Under the pieces are notes generated by a model. That model saw only the letters and a list, made by a program, of their open reading frames with translations. It was not told the DNA's origin and made no database searches. Shown piece after piece: positions 23,584 through 36,669 of a stretch of DNA of 64,000 bases (its first letter is position 1; each line of letters begins with the position of its first letter). The DNA comes from Sycobia sp. Sy_11 (Eukaryota > Arthropoda > Insecta > Hymenoptera > Epichrysomallidae): positions 62,001 to 126,000 of the forward strand of contig JACCIC010000036.1 in the NCBI GenBank assembly GCA_018907035.1. The letters run 5' to 3'. The position numbers and the translations under genes are program-made.

Positions 23584-24042
23584 ATGGATACGTCCAGATG
23601 GCAGGATGAACTTCGAAAAGTGGCTGAAGGTGGAATCGAGGATTTGCAGGCTATCGCGGACGGACCAGAGAAGGACAGCGACGAGGAAACGAACTTCAAC
23701 AGGGCCGGCTGGCAGAAGAGTGTCAAGGCCGTAGGATGCAGCAACAGGGCGTCTGTAGAGTTTTTAAAGCGTGTCATCCGAGACTGCGGCGAACGTTGGC
23801 ATAAGGCCCAACTTGAACTGATTCCAAGGGTGCAGCTGCTACTCAAACAAATAATATTAGTCTGGGTGCCTCCTCTGGTAGTGAGTAACGAGACTATAAT
23901 GAAAATTGTTGCAAAGGAAAAGAAGGGGATAAATACTCAAAACTGGAGAATTATTTCCTCAGCACAGAGTAAGAGCGGAGACGGTGTAGACCTAGTCATC
24001 ACCGTGGATGCCGAATCCTTTGTTTTGCTGAAGACAGAATAA
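23584..24042 (+). pseudogene. ORF1 of LOA-like element (DUF4780-like C-terminus)
   Basis: This open stretch of 152 residues ends in a TAA. The C-terminal part KKGINTQNWRIISSAQSKSG followed by VDLVITVDAESF resembles DUF4780, an RNA-recognition-like domain found in ORF1 of such retrotransposons. Upstream 23200-23580 reads as the eroded N-terminal part, with a Lys/Glu-rich stretch. It would encode an RNA-binding partner of the reverse transcriptase. Confidence 0.6.
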
Positions 24043-24307
24043 GGCAAGCATCAAGTCCGGGCTGGGTACACTGAAGGCGAGACCAATTTCCAATAGAAGG
24101 TAGCAGTAAGGCGAAACCGAGACTACGAGTGGTGCAAATAACTTGTATCACTGCAAAGCAGCCTCAGAGGACTTGATGCTGACAACGATGGATAGGAACT
24201 TAGCTATTGCCCTTATACAGCTACCTTGGATCTTAGGATATAAAATCCGAAGTTTAAGGGCAAAAGACTGTGAATTATTCCACTCTTAAAGGACAGGTAA
24301 GAAAATA

Positions 24308-27300
24308 ATGTGTGTAGTAGCAAAAAGAATTTTAAAATTTATGTTGCTTTCACAACACAGCACAAATGATATGACGGCAGTGGTAATCGAACAGACAGAT
24401 AAAACTCCGTTGGTCCTCGCAACGTTATACATATTGTACGAAGAAGAACCGTCATCGCAGAAATTACAGAGCCTGGTCCAAAGCCACCGACAAAGGAAAT
24501 CTACTGGTGAATGGATGCGATGCCAATGGTCTCCATATCTAATGGGGAAGTAATGACATCAACGAATGAAGTAAATCGATTATCGATTATATACTTTCTA
24601 CAAATCTAATTATTTGCAATAGGTAATATGCCGACGTTTGCGAATAGGGTTAAAAACGAAGTCATAGATCTAACCTTGGCCATAAATAGCGATAAGTTAG
24701 CGATAGAAGATTGGAGAGTATCAACCGAAAATTCCAACTGGGATCATAGGAGAATACTCTTTACAATCGATCTATGGATACTATGAAAAATAGGCTTTTT
24801 AGAAACCCATAAAAAACAGATTCGACAATGTTCTCTAGATTAGTGAGGGGAAAGTATAAGCAATAGGTCCCAGCTCCAAATGTCAGACTCCCTTACACAA
24901 GTAGAGAGAGAGAACGAAGTCAATAAATTGGGAGACATCCTAGAAAAAGCCTTCCTTGAATCGTGCCCAGAAGCAGCTGCAAAAGTACCAAACCATGGTG
25001 GAATGCAAATCTTAGAGGACTAAGAAAGGAGACTAAAAGACTCATGAGGCTTGTTAGGAATAAAGGCAAATAGGGAGGAATATATAAAGGAACATAAAGG
25101 AACTGGTCTAAATATAAAGAAAGCTTTAATGAATATAAAAGTAAAATAAGAAGGACTAAATGGGAATCCATAAAAAGTTTCGGTGATAAAGGTAGAAAGT
25201 TACTAATGAAGGTACACTCCCCTGGCTATCAGACAGAGGAAGTAGAAAACGTATCACCGTTACGACGAGACCCAAATAACGGGGATAAACGACGAACGAT
25301 AAGAAAGATAGTGACAAGGCACAAGCTATCATGGGCGGCTATAAACTCATTCGACCCCTACAAATGGGCGGGACTGGATGGCATAATGTCATAATGCTAC
25401 ATAGAACCTAAGATATTTTAATTGATATCTTAATCAAATAGAGAGATAAAAGTGGTTTTCATACTCAAATCAGAGAAAACAAGCCACATAACGCCAAAAA
25501 ATTTCAGAACAATCAACCTTTCATCGTTTCTTTTAAAAACACTAGAAAGACTGATCGATCTATACATAAAGGAAACTACTGAAGCAGAAAAAAAGTGCAC
25601 AGCAGAGCATGCCTACCTAAAGGGAAAATCTGTAGACATTGCACTACACGAGGTAGTAGGGACGATAGAGAAAAGTCTCGGAGATAAGGAGTACACGCAG
25701 GGATCATTCCTTGATTTAGAGGGAGCTTTCAATAACGTCCCTATAGAATCAATAAAGAATGCATGATAGGTGATGGAAATGCTGAGAAGCAGAACGATAA
25801 ACATAGAAATGGGCGGCAACACTATTAAGAGAAGAACCACTAGAGGTACGCCACAGGGAGGGGTCATTTATCCCATTCTGTAGATCATAGTATAAGATCC
25901 TAAAAACTCTAGCAAACAAAAGAATAAAAGTAATTGCATATGCGGATAACGTGCTGATACTGCTCACTGGAAAAGACCCAACTACGATCAGAGACATCAT
26001 GGAATCAGTATTAAAAGAAATTTCTAAATGGGCAGAACAAAACGGGCTGGGTGTGAATTCGGATAAAATGAAACTCTTTCTCTTCACAAGGAAATATAAG
26101 ATCTCCGAGATAGAAACGCCGACATTGGCAGGACGAGCATTAAAGTTCGAAAAAGAGGCAAAATACCTTGGAGTAGTTCTAGACCAATTATCTTGGAAAA
26201 GGAATGTGGAGAAAAAAATAAATAAGAAAGGTATAAATGCATTCTATAATTGTAGAAAAATATTTGGATGAAGACGGGGATTACAGCGATACATCATCAC
26301 CTGGATGTACACGACCTTAGTGAGACCCATACTACTTATGGAGCCTCTGTATGGTGGGAAGCCATCAATAAAGAGGAAAACAGAACGATGCTAGTAAAGG
26401 TACAGAAAATAGTGGCTCTAGGGATACCCGGAGCCACAAGTAGTACACGACAAGCAGCGTTAGAAGTGATGTTCAACTTACAACCTATAGATTTGCACAT
26501 AAAAGGGCTGGCTAAAAAAGAAACTCTGAGACTCAGAGAATCGAATTTGTGGAGACAGACAAACTATGGGCATACAACGGTTTTGCGAGAAATGGGGAAG
26601 CTGAACATATGATAGAAGAGCTGAAAAAGGCTTCGGACTATATGGTTACCAAACTAAACTTGGAGATGGATACAGAAATAGAGATATCGTCAAAGGAAGA
26701 CTGGGTAAACAACTCTACATTAAACGAGGATGAAATCTCGGTCTTCACAGATGGATCAAAAATGGAAAAAGGAATAGGCATAGGAATCTACTCAGAATAA
26801 ATGAAATTCAAAAGTCATATAGACTGAATTAAAAATGCAGTGTTCTGCAGGCCGAAATATTAGCTATTGAAAAGTCGGCGAAATTATTGAAGAATAGAAA
26901 CATAAAAAAGGCAAATATTAATACAGATAGCCAAGCTGCTTTAAAAGTCCTAGGGCTAAAATCGATTAGATCAAGGTCAGTGATGAGCTGCCGGAAGGTG
27001 CTATCACGAATCCGGAACAGTGAAGTCAAATTCTGCTGGGTACCAGGACACTTTGGTGTCGAAGGTAATACCATAGGATGAACTGGCAAAGCTGTGAACG
27101 GAGAAAAACAGCGCCGAAGCAGATACGTATGTATGGTCATCGATCACTACGTTTAAACAGGAGATAGATGAAACCATCAAAGCAAAACATAATGAACAGT
27201 GATAGACAAGAAACCATTGTCTCGCATCTAGGAAACTATGGCCTGCTATGGATGAAACAAGAGTCAGCGACCTTTTAAGGCACAAGAAAGCAACTATTGG

Positions 27301-27481
27301 TATAATCACGGGACACTATGCAACAAGCATCAACCTCAAAAGATGGGATAAAGCTTTTGATAATTCATCTAGTGAATACCACACGGAGGACGAAACAATA
27401 ACCCACTTGCTATGCCGATGCCCAGCCGTGGTAAAAGACTTACATTATTCAGACAAAGCTTCATGGAAGATCTGGTAAAGG
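24308..27481 (+). pseudogene. ORF2 of LOA-like element: endonuclease, RT, RNase H
   Basis: Endonuclease pieces are TNDMTAVVIEQ and TLYILYEEEPS (24308-24553) and VIDLTLAINSDKLAIEDWRV with DHRRILF (24650-24790). The reverse transcriptase is in 25206-26271: NFRTINLSSFLLKTLERLID, SFLDLEGAFNNV, AYADNVLIL in place of YADD, and KYLGVVLD. The thumb is at 26268-26612. RNase H pieces are VFTDGSKMEKGIG (26740) and INTDSQAALK with VPGHFGVEGN (26887-27081). A C-terminal ETITHLLCRCPA follows (27390-27425). The catalytic YADD is YADN, and several stops separate the parts. Confidence 0.8.
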
Positions 27482-27649
27482 CATCAAGTATGGATATTGG
27501 AGTATGAGCTAAATTTGTGAGAGACCGCAAATCTTCTCTTAAAAGAAATAGGTTATGGCTCCACCCTTCGGGAAAAATAAGGCATCGCAATGGGCCTAAG
27601 GCCAGCAAGCGTAAATGCAATGTCCGCATAGAACAGAGCACAAGTTCTT

Positions 27650-28213
27650 ACAACATAACCTAGCCACCATTAAGGTCCAGCTGATTTAGTTCAAGCATTA
27701 TTCTGACTGTAGACCTAGGAATTTTCATTATTAACCTGAACGTTTCCCTCCACGAGACAGCTTATATATGATTCCATAATAAAGTTGGGTCAGTCAGAAT
27801 TGAATTTATTCTATAAATATATCTTTCTACTTTTCTGTCCCTCCCCCTCAGCCTGTGCCAATTATCAAATGACACTGAATCAGTATGATATTGTGACTTT
27901 TTCTCAGGTGAAACAGTTGTCTGACAAATAATTAAAAATAGTTTATTATCTAGGTACACGCTCTAGATATTTCATGCTTTTCCCTTCTACGGAAGTTTTT
28001 TAAGTTCTACTTAAATTTTTCTTGATGTAACAAGCTCTGCCTTTTTTCATTCGTCTGCACAAATCTCTACTAAAATAAATTACGGGCCTTCTTTAAAGCT
28101 ATAAGAATCTTTAATAAAGATCATGAAAAATCTTTTCAGATTTGCCATTGAGAAGTAACGTATAATTTAATCTCGTAGATTTTTCGAGTACTTCCAGAAC
28201 ATTTTTGTGGATT
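27650..28213. other. Spacer, AT-rich
   Basis: No supported gene. It lies between the 3' side of the LOA-like relic and the truncated end of the R1-clade fragment. Confidence 0.35.
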
Positions 28214-28249
28214 TTAAAAATTTAAGTATTTTGTTGCTTTTTCGAAGCT

Positions 28250-29660
28250 AAATATAAGGTAGTCATCCAATATACAAAGTTTATAAGGTGGCATCCGAAA
28301 GTCTCGCTCCATGGCCCTCAAAACATTTGCCCATCCAACAGAGTTGAAGACATTTCGAACGTCAAGGGTAGCCAGAAGGCAAACAGGTCGAGAGTAGTGA
28401 TTACCCCTCTCTGTGCGCCTCGCCGCATCAATAACCTCGAGGATTGCGTCCACCGTCGCCCTGCCTCCCCGGAATCCGTACTGTCTATCAGCTAAGCCAC
28501 CGGCAGCCGCAAGAGGCCCCAGGAGTCGTGGCTTCAATAGACGCTCCATCAGCTTTCCCACTGTATCTAACATACATAAAGGTCGATACGACAAGGGCGC
28601 CTCCGGCGGACCCTTGCTCATGTCGATAAGCACAAGTTTCGCCACCTTCCAGCTAGAATAGAATAAACCAGCTGTCAAGCACGAATTGTACATCGACAGA
28701 AGGAGTTCTGGATGCTCCTCAACTACTATTTTCAGCACTTCTCCTGGAATTCCGTCAAGTCCTGGAGCCCTCTTATTCCGCATGGTTCTCACGGCTCTAC
28801 CGAGCTCCTCCTTGCTGAAAAGAGGTACATCCACTTCTCTTTTCGATGGAGCTAGATCAGACCTATCAGGGTGGGTGGGGAACAGGGTATCGACGATGTT
28901 CCGTATTGTGTCGGAGTCCAAGGTGCCCATTTTTCCATGAGCTCCCAGTTTTCCAGCAACTACCCTGTATCCCAGTCCCCATGGATCCCCATCTATGTCT
29001 TCACACAGCGCCTTCCAGCATCGGCGTTTGCTGGCCTCGATCGCTCGTCGAAGGGCTTTCTTCGATAGCTTGTACTCAGCCCTCCTCAAAGTGATGTCAT
29101 CTCAGTGTTTACGAGCTCTCTGTGACATTCGTCGTAGATGTAAACACCTACGCCTCATGTCAACTATCTCAGCCGTCCACCAGTAAACAGGACGTCTTTT
29201 TTCACCAAACACTTTGCATGGCATCAACTGTTCGCAAGCCCGGCGTAGAATGCGCATTGTGGTGCTAGTCAACTCTCTGGCGTGCTGAATTGTCGATGAG
29301 CCATTTGGAATCCTAACAAGGCTTTGTTGACCGCGTTCAATGGCCTGTGAGAATTTCTCTCTATTTACCCCTGCAACGTTCCATCTAGGGAGTCCTCGCG
29401 ACTTGTGTCCAGTGAAACCTGGCATTCTATCACATACGCGGAATGTGATGTACTGGTGATCGCTGGCTGTGTAGTCCTCGATCACCTGCCAGTCCTGGAT
29501 TCGAGAAGCCAGATGTTCTGTCGCAAAGGTCACATCAGGTATAGTTTCGGCATAGCCCGGTCGCCTGAAGGTCGAAGTATTGCCAGTATTTAGAACTATT
29601 AGATCTAGTCTGGACACTAGTTCCATGACTCTTCGACCCCTGGAGTCGAAGAGTCGATGA
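28250..29660 (-). pseudogene. R1-clade ORF2 fragment, truncated on both sides
   Basis: On the - strand this reads from mid-endonuclease (RRVMELVSRLDLIVLNTG, PDVTFATEHL, YTASDHQYITFRV) through the linker (YWWTAEIVDMRRRCL) into the reverse transcriptase (RAPGLDGIPGEVL, SYRPLCMLDTVGKL, YGFRGGRATVDAI, LATLDVRNVFNSV) and stops at PPYKLCILDDYL. It is a single frame apart from one in-frame TGA near 29100 (RKH-stop-DD). The 5' junction lies by a perfect 11-bp inverted repeat (29627-29655). Loss of the 3' part, including the catalytic ADD motif, is not ordinary 5' truncation and points to a later deletion. It is better preserved than the R1-clade element at 14310-19106 and is a different family. Confidence 0.85.
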
Positions 29661-31429
29661 CAGGAGATAATGCGAGGACAGGAGCGATCACGCCAGAAAA
29701 CGTGACGAACATTATGATGACGGACGCGGACAGCTGGCGGTTGATCGCAAAATATGTTATGAATGTACTTCAGAGCAAAAGAGCAGATGGATATCTGGAC
29801 GATTGAAAGTCTGTGAAGAATGAATATAATATCGAGTATGCATGAGAATCTGGAATGAAAGAGACGAACGTGAAATGACCATGCAAGGACTGCCGCCCAG
29901 GCTGAAGTAATGTGTATAACAGTTCCGGGCTGGTGTCGGTGCAACACGGAGATATGTATTTAGTGCGTAGTGATATGGGGGTTCTGTCGAGTCACACACA
30001 CTCCGGTGGCCGTTTTTCAGGACCATTTTTGCTGAACGACCATCGGAGATGCATAAACAGCATTCACAGACTCCGCAAAAAAAAAAAGAAAGAAAAGATG
30101 ATGTATGTTTGGGCGAAATAAATAAAGAGCAAGGAATTTATCTTACAACTTTTAATAAATCAAAAAGAAATGGCATAAAAAACATCCACTCACCGAGTGG
30201 AGGGAAAGCCATGGAATTTACAAATATAGCAAATTTTATTATACAAGTTTACTGCTAAATTCAATTATATAATGAAAATAATGCCAAAAATAATTCTGAA
30301 AACAAAAGTTCATCTTAAGATCATTCCTTCAATTTTTCGCTGGTGTATGCGACACCGACGTAAGGGCTCACGTGGGAGAGTACCTCCACATTCCCTCCTA
30401 AACAGCGCCGCGACCCCAACGACTTGGGAACGGGAATTCCTAGTCGCCGACGGCAGCCACGGTACCACAGCCGTACGGGAGGACTCTCAGAGATTCGCTC
30501 AGGGGCGGTTCTCAACAAGGTCTCTTCGCCTTGTCCACAAAATCTGCATGCAGAGCGCATAATACACAAGCTTTGCGAGTTCAACTAATATCTAATACGC
30601 GATGGCACGCAACACTCCGTCCCGTAATATTTATGCAACAAGCGAAGACACCATTGTCGTTTTAAAGAAACAAATCTACGCAAACTTTAAGCTTAGAAGT
30701 CGACTCGCGGAACGGTTAAGTAATAATGATATTTACCCCGAGAAAATGCTAGACGTTCCTATATTGGTGATAGGGGAAATAAATAAGCTCGTTCATTGAT
30801 TTAAAGCCAGATGGTCAACATTTCCCGTAGAATGTACGGATTTCATCCGGGTAGAATAAGCACAATAAAGCTATAAAATATAATTACAGCGAGCGTGGGA
30901 GTGTATACTTCGACAAGATGTGCGTAGTTCGGAATGCAATGGTCCTCCTGCATATGTCATCTACTTTCGGGCGTATTTTAAAAGTATACAAACCACGAAC
31001 AATCTTTGGCAATGATATTCTAATTTTATAATACTTGTTGTAGCTATTGAAAAATTCAAATTCTATATATACATATATGCTCTATATAACCCAATACAGT
31101 ATAACTAAGTAATAGCCTCTTACTAGTCAATGTTTTGTTTTATTACAAATTAGTTTTAACGTGATTACAGTATTGCGATATGTTATGTGTACCTATTTAT
31201 GAAAGCAAGGATTGTTAGAAAATGTTTTCTATAGATTAAATACATTTAATTTCTTACAAATTAAGTTTTCACCACGCATTTGTACATGCTTTGTGACTAT
31301 TTATACTTTTGCTTTCAGCACAGTCAGGAAATAGCATATTCAAAGTATTTAATATTTCCTTTAACTATTTGTATCTCTAATAAATACGCCATTTGTTGAA
31401 AGAATTATTTATTAATATAATTGTTAAAA
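29661..31429. other. Mixed spacer with a possible LINE 3' scrap
   Basis: No host gene is seen. A GC-rich patch at 30340-30560 reads on the - strand CRFCGQGEET, like the C-terminal cysteine motif of LINE proteins, then loses similarity. The + frame at 30602-30799 has no recognisable domain. The remainder is AT-rich. Confidence 0.35.
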
Positions 31430-31632
31430 GACGCTCATATATTGGCACAATTACCATATTAACTTTATATATCGAGAGATCTATCAAGTTTAAGTCCTGA
31501 TCTTGGCCGATTAACACAAATACTGCTGTAATTTACATCTGCAATGCTTACAAATACATCGTAGACCCTCCTGGCTGATTAGCACCACTATTTGGGAGTA
31601 TATATAGATCAACGTTAAATAACATAAGAAGT
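31430..31632 (+). repeat. tRNA-derived SINE, older copy
   Basis: It shares with the copy at 46428-46642 a B-box-like GTTTAAGTCC, CTTGGCCGATTAACAC, TTACAAATACATCGTAGACC, TGATTAGCACCACTATTT and the terminal ACGTTAAATAACATAA. The tRNA-like head is strongly diverged. It lies upstream of the first RNase T2 gene. The left limit is approximate. Confidence 0.65.
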
Positions 31633-32382
31633 ATCTTTATTATATTCATTTTTAGATATTCACTAAACTTTTATAAAAAATTATGTTACTCATATATACT
31701 ATTGTTATTATATTAAAATTAGAAAATATAAAAATCATATAATTCGTCAATCAATTTTGTTCATATATAAATAGTTTTTTTTTAATTTTTATATAACGTT
31801 TTTTAGTGAATTTCGTCAGTTTTAATAATAAATAATGCAATAGATTAAGTAACAAGTTCACTGAGTGTACTTTTGCGGCATGGCAAAGACACATTTAGAA
31901 AATATATTCTTTACACTATTTTTTGAAACGAGAATCGCGATTATTTATAAAAATAGATGTTTTGATGAGCACAAAAGTTGACATTCGAACAATCAAGTAT
32001 GATAATCGCAAACACAATTTCAGTTCAGTACACTGAGATGTTTACTTAGTTCACTAATGTGTAAAAGGTCTGTTTAGACTACTAATAAACTGTACGATAC
32101 ATCTAATTTCGTGAACTCTGTGTTATAAAACTAATTTTTAGAAATTTAAAATAAGTATTATCAATATTGAGATAAATTTTTATTTAAATTTAGATTTAAC
32201 TTTATTTAATTTCTAATTCACAGACATAGCATATCATTGAATATATTAAGTTTAGTCATTTAAAATTATAATACAAAAATTTCATTATTACTGTACAAGA
32301 TATAATATATAAATAAATCGAACCTTTCAGTAGAGGATTTAATGCTCGAGTAATACTTTGTTTCTAATTTATTTAACTTAAG
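31633..32382. promoter_or_regulatory. Upstream region of RNase T2 gene 1
   Basis: AT-rich DNA before the start codon at 32383. No specific TATA or initiator site can be chosen among many AT-rich matches. Confidence 0.3.
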
Positions 32383-33670
32383 ATGTTAAGTCTAAGTATT
32401 ATTTTCCTATTTAAATTTATAGTTACTTGTAACAGTCATGATAATAGGTAAAATAGATAGCTTCTCATTTGATTTTCATTCTGACATTAATTTTATTAAA
32501 TTTATTTACTGAATTTGTTTTGTTAACTTTCTTCAGAGTTGTGGGCGCTTTTGATCAAATAGTATTAGTTCAAAGCCATCCTATTACTACTTTTTGGATA
32601 CAACAGCATCAATGGCCAATCACAAACAATCGCCCTGAAAATTTGAACTTAACTAATGGAGCTTGGGAGTCGTTAGAACAACCTTACTTTTGGATACTTC
32701 ATGGACTATGGCCATTGAAAAATAACCGTAATCATCCGAAATTTTGTCTTGGCAACGAAGCAAATCTAGATTATACTTTAATTCAACCCTTAAAAGCTAG
32801 ATTAAGTCGGAGATGGCCCTCATTTAACTCAACTGAAACTGAAGATGGGTTGTGGAATTTTGTTTGGAAAAAGCATGGGTCATGTATGACAAATCTTAAG
32901 CCTACAAATAGCTCTATCAATTATTTTGACAAAGCTACAGATTTAGTACGTCGACATAATATTGGGCCAATATTGAAAAGAAATGGTATAGATCTTAATA
33001 AAGGTTATAAAGTAACATATCTACGCGAGCTAATTCAGAAAGTGTTGAAAATAAATCCAAATTTCAGATGCGTAGTTGATGAGGTAATAATGATCTTTCT
33101 GTTGCTACTCCTATTTTTAATTAAATTTCAATAAAAGATTTTACAATTCAGCTTTAAAAACTGAATAAAAACCAATCTCAAAATTACATCTTTAGTATAA
33201 ATATTCGATTTCGTAACATACAATATCTTTCAACGTTAATATTCAAATTAATGTAGAAATTAATTATTCCTTACTTCGCTCGAGTGTAAACTATCTCAAA
33301 GTGAATAATTAATTTTGACATCAGTAATGAGATTGTACTATTTTTGTCTAAATTAATGTACGAAAAATTTATATTAGTATCAAAGATGAAATTCCATGAG
33401 TATTCTATGCTCATGTATGTAACTTAATGTAGAGTCATTTTAACGTACAAAAAATATTTAATTTCCATAGAATGTTTCTTCTACAAAGAATGAGTATTTG
33501 TCATAATTTTACATATGTTTTAGGATTCTCCGCAGAAGGTGCAATATTTATTTGAGGCTTCTGTTTGCATGAATAGAGCTTTCCAAGTGCAAGAATGTAA
33601 TTCACCTCCTCGTTCTACCTGTGATATCAGTAAAGATGTTATTATCCCCAAACTTCGTCCGTCTCCGTAA
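32383..33670 (+). CDS. RNase T2-type secreted protein, gene 1
   Basis: Three exons by GT/AG reading: 32383-32447, 32537-33083, 33524-33670, giving 252 residues. Exon 1 is a signal peptide (MLSLSIIFLFKFIVTC). Exon 2 opens with VVGAFDQIV and has the first T2 active-site motif WILHGLWP (His77) and the second KKHGSC (Lys134, His135). T2 enzymes cleave RNA through 2',3'-cyclic phosphate using these histidines with a Glu four residues before the second. Here that residue is Val131 (NFVWKKHG instead of the usual HEW-KHG). Exon 3 carries the Cys-rich C-terminus (SVCMN, EC, STCD). The protein is probably secreted or lysosomal. Reduced or altered catalysis is inference. Genes at 36670 and 55356 are paralogues with identical intron positions. 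Confidence 0.88.
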
Positions 33671-36669
33671 CATAAAAATCCAAAAATTTATTTTAGTGAG
33701 ACAAGTATTTAAACTATTAAATAAATTAAATTAATTTAATTCATTTAATTTAATTATTAATTAAATAAATTAATTTAATCTCTTATTCTGAAATTATTGT
33801 TAAAATTTTTATTTCCTTTAATTGTTGAATACATATTAGGTATTAAGTAGTACTTATAGTGTATTAAGCTATCTTTTGTCTTTTCTGTCAGCAAGTCATA
33901 TCTGAATAGAGAGAGAGCGAAGGCAAATGGCGATATTTAAGATCATTAAAATTTATGATATTTCACTGCCTTACAATGTTACATTCCCATGAAGCTGAAG
34001 TTATGCTAAAAATTTTAAACGCTATTTTGAATTGAAATAATTATCACAAGGCTGGAAATAAAAGGTTTATTTTATTTATAGTATGTTCTAATGTTGAAAG
34101 TGTGACAACGATGCGTATCGTAAAATACATAAAGTGTAGTTGACATATAGAATAATGATGTCATATATCAATTTTTCAAAATATAAAATTCATAGATTTT
34201 TACCAAATACTTTAGTCAAGATAGTTAGTAAAACTAACTATTATGTTAAAGATACTCAGAAGTTGTATGACAAAGTAAAAATAATTATTTCGAATAATGA
34301 TAATGTAAATATAACATTATGAATATAAAATTAGCTGTATTTACAGAAATAATACTATAAAAGTGAGCAAAAATTAATTTACACACGGAATTAAGAAAAG
34401 AGAATTCATTAAAGTAATAAATTTAATTTTTAGCTATAAATATTTTTCTTCTCGCAATATTTTTTATGAATATAGTATGCCTGTCCAACAGGATCACTTT
34501 TGGCATTGCTCATAGCTAACTTATTAATGCAAAACTTAGAAAATATTGCATTGTCTAAGTTGAATTTTGAACCAATAATCTTCAAAAAATATGGCTTTGC
34601 AATTGTTTTACATGTTTTTGGACACAAAATTGTAGGAATTAATTAATTCTATCCATGATAGATTTAAATTTAAAAAAGAAATATTTTTCTAGAACTCCGT
34701 AACAGTTTTATACTTTTTTTAATGAACTTTATGTACAAATCGTTTATTATATGTAAATAAAGAATTCTAAGTCAAAAACTTTCTCAGATCAGTCCGTAAA
34801 ACAGATGCAACAAAAACATTCACTAATCCTCCTACTGTCAACCGACAACCAAATTTTTAGTACTATCGTGACTAAATTAGAATACTGTAGTGCTGTGTTT
34901 AGGTAGTTATCTCAAGTTCAAATATATATTCTAGGTTTTAATCGTAAAATAGCAATTCGCACTGGCATTTATTAGATGAAAATAATATATTTATTTGCAA
35001 AGATAAATTCTCGTATAGTATATTTATTCACTTTTCATTGATACTTTAATTAATTAAAAAATATATGTAGTTACCCGATGCATTTTTGAGCATTCATCTT
35101 GATACAGGTACTATGTAAATAATGTAAAGACAAACTAATACATAAATAGACAAAACATGTGTTAGTAGATATTTTCGCAGATTTATGCTTAAGTTCAGTG
35201 GTTTTGAAGTTGTGTTGCTGGCTTCATTTAAAATGAATTGAAATTTTATTCCATTTATTATCAAATAATTTTTCTAGAACTTATATTCAAGGCTTTCATG
35301 AATTTAATTATGTCAAGATTAAATTATAGATCACCGTGGAAAAGTTAGTAAAGAATACTATAACTTTTATATTTATCTTTTATCTATAGTCTTATTATTT
35401 TGTCAATTAAGCTTATTGCAGGATTTCTTTGAAACAGTTTTAAATATTCTTTTCAACTTTACTTAAAAGCAGCTACCGATTTTAATAGCGGATTTGAAGA
35501 TAACAGCAAAAATTAATTAGGAAAACTTGTACCATTTTCCATCTTCAGACAAGTTGTCATGGGCTATGTATAATTAAATTTAATAAAGCACACTTTGTTG
35601 ATTGCTCTCAATGAAATCTGTAATGAGCTAATATAATGTTTTACATTATAATATAAAATATTATCCTCAATGTATTAAATAAATTTGTATAAATGATTCT
35701 TGTAAACCTCAGTACTAGTACATTCTGCTTTGGATTAATGATTCGTATTCGTATTCAATAAACAATAAAACTTAATTATTAACTTTTTAAAGTAATGCAC
35801 ATAAAAATGTGCACTGGTGATTAACCTAGTCTTCTAAACATCTTTAACGTTCAGCTGTTTACGTATCTATAATAACCCTTTAATTTAGATAAAGTATAAT
35901 GTATAATATACAGTGTAGGCCTGTCGTTGAATCTTAAAATTATATAGAACTTATCTCTGTTTTTTCCAAAAACGAAATATGAATCAATACGATGTAATGA
36001 TTACAGACTTACTTGAATAATAGGATAAAAATCGAATAAGAGTCTTGTTTGGTCAGTTATAAGTATTCAGCATCTTTCTTAAGCACGCGGAGTGGAAGAC
36101 TGCACAGAAAACCCCAACTATTAGAAAATCAAAAGCATAAAGTTTACAATCTAAAAGTCCTGCTTCTACATATCCTTTCTTGTGCTCGGCAAAACCTGCA
36201 AGGATTCATAAAAATCCAATTATTTTATAATTTTGCTTTTATACAGAACTTTTTCGATATTGAAACACTATTAAGGAATTAATTAAGACGAATTAATTAA
36301 GAAGAGTTAAGGTGCTATACTGAAAATTGATATAATCTATTTTAATATAATCATGGCATATGAAGATTAGTTTCTAGACGTTAAAAATAAGATATTTAAA
36401 TTTAAAAAATAATTTTTATTTAAATTTCTGTTATACATCTACGAGCTCGCTAATACATGTTCACATTCTACACTAGAATGTACCAACATAAACCGTATGA
36501 ATTTTTAGTGACAACAAACCATTTGTGATAAATAATAATTATCATATACAAATGAATTCTATGTACTTAAATAATTAAAATAAATTTTAGTATATCGAAA
36601 CAGTGGGCTATTTTCTATAGAACATTTATCTTTTGTGCAATATATGGCGGCTGATAAGTGTATCCTAAT
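33671..36669. other. AT-rich spacer between RNase T2 genes 1 and 2
   Basis: Mostly without coding signal. A - frame at 34430-34627 (CPKTC...KFCINKL...KKYC, 4 Cys) could be an orphan secreted-protein exon, but no partner exon or clear splice site was found. The + frame at 36049-36282 has no support. Confidence 0.35.

Larger units (their letters stand above)
23200..27640 (+). mobile_element. LOA-like non-LTR retrotransposon, decayed
   Basis: The + strand order is ORF1 relic, endonuclease, reverse transcriptase, RNase H and a C-terminal cysteine motif, the arrangement of LOA/I/R1-type elements with RNase H. LOA-like is preferred from FRTINLSSFLLKTLERLID and AYLKGKSVDIALHEVV. The ends were not resolved; no poly(A) or target duplication is clear. 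Stops and frameshifts are frequent, so it is old. Confidence 0.75.

Noticed and set aside
30340..30584. Host gene with CRFCG cysteine motif
   Set aside because: Similarity to a LINE C-terminal cysteine motif and rapid loss of pattern favour a retrotransposon scrap over a host gene.
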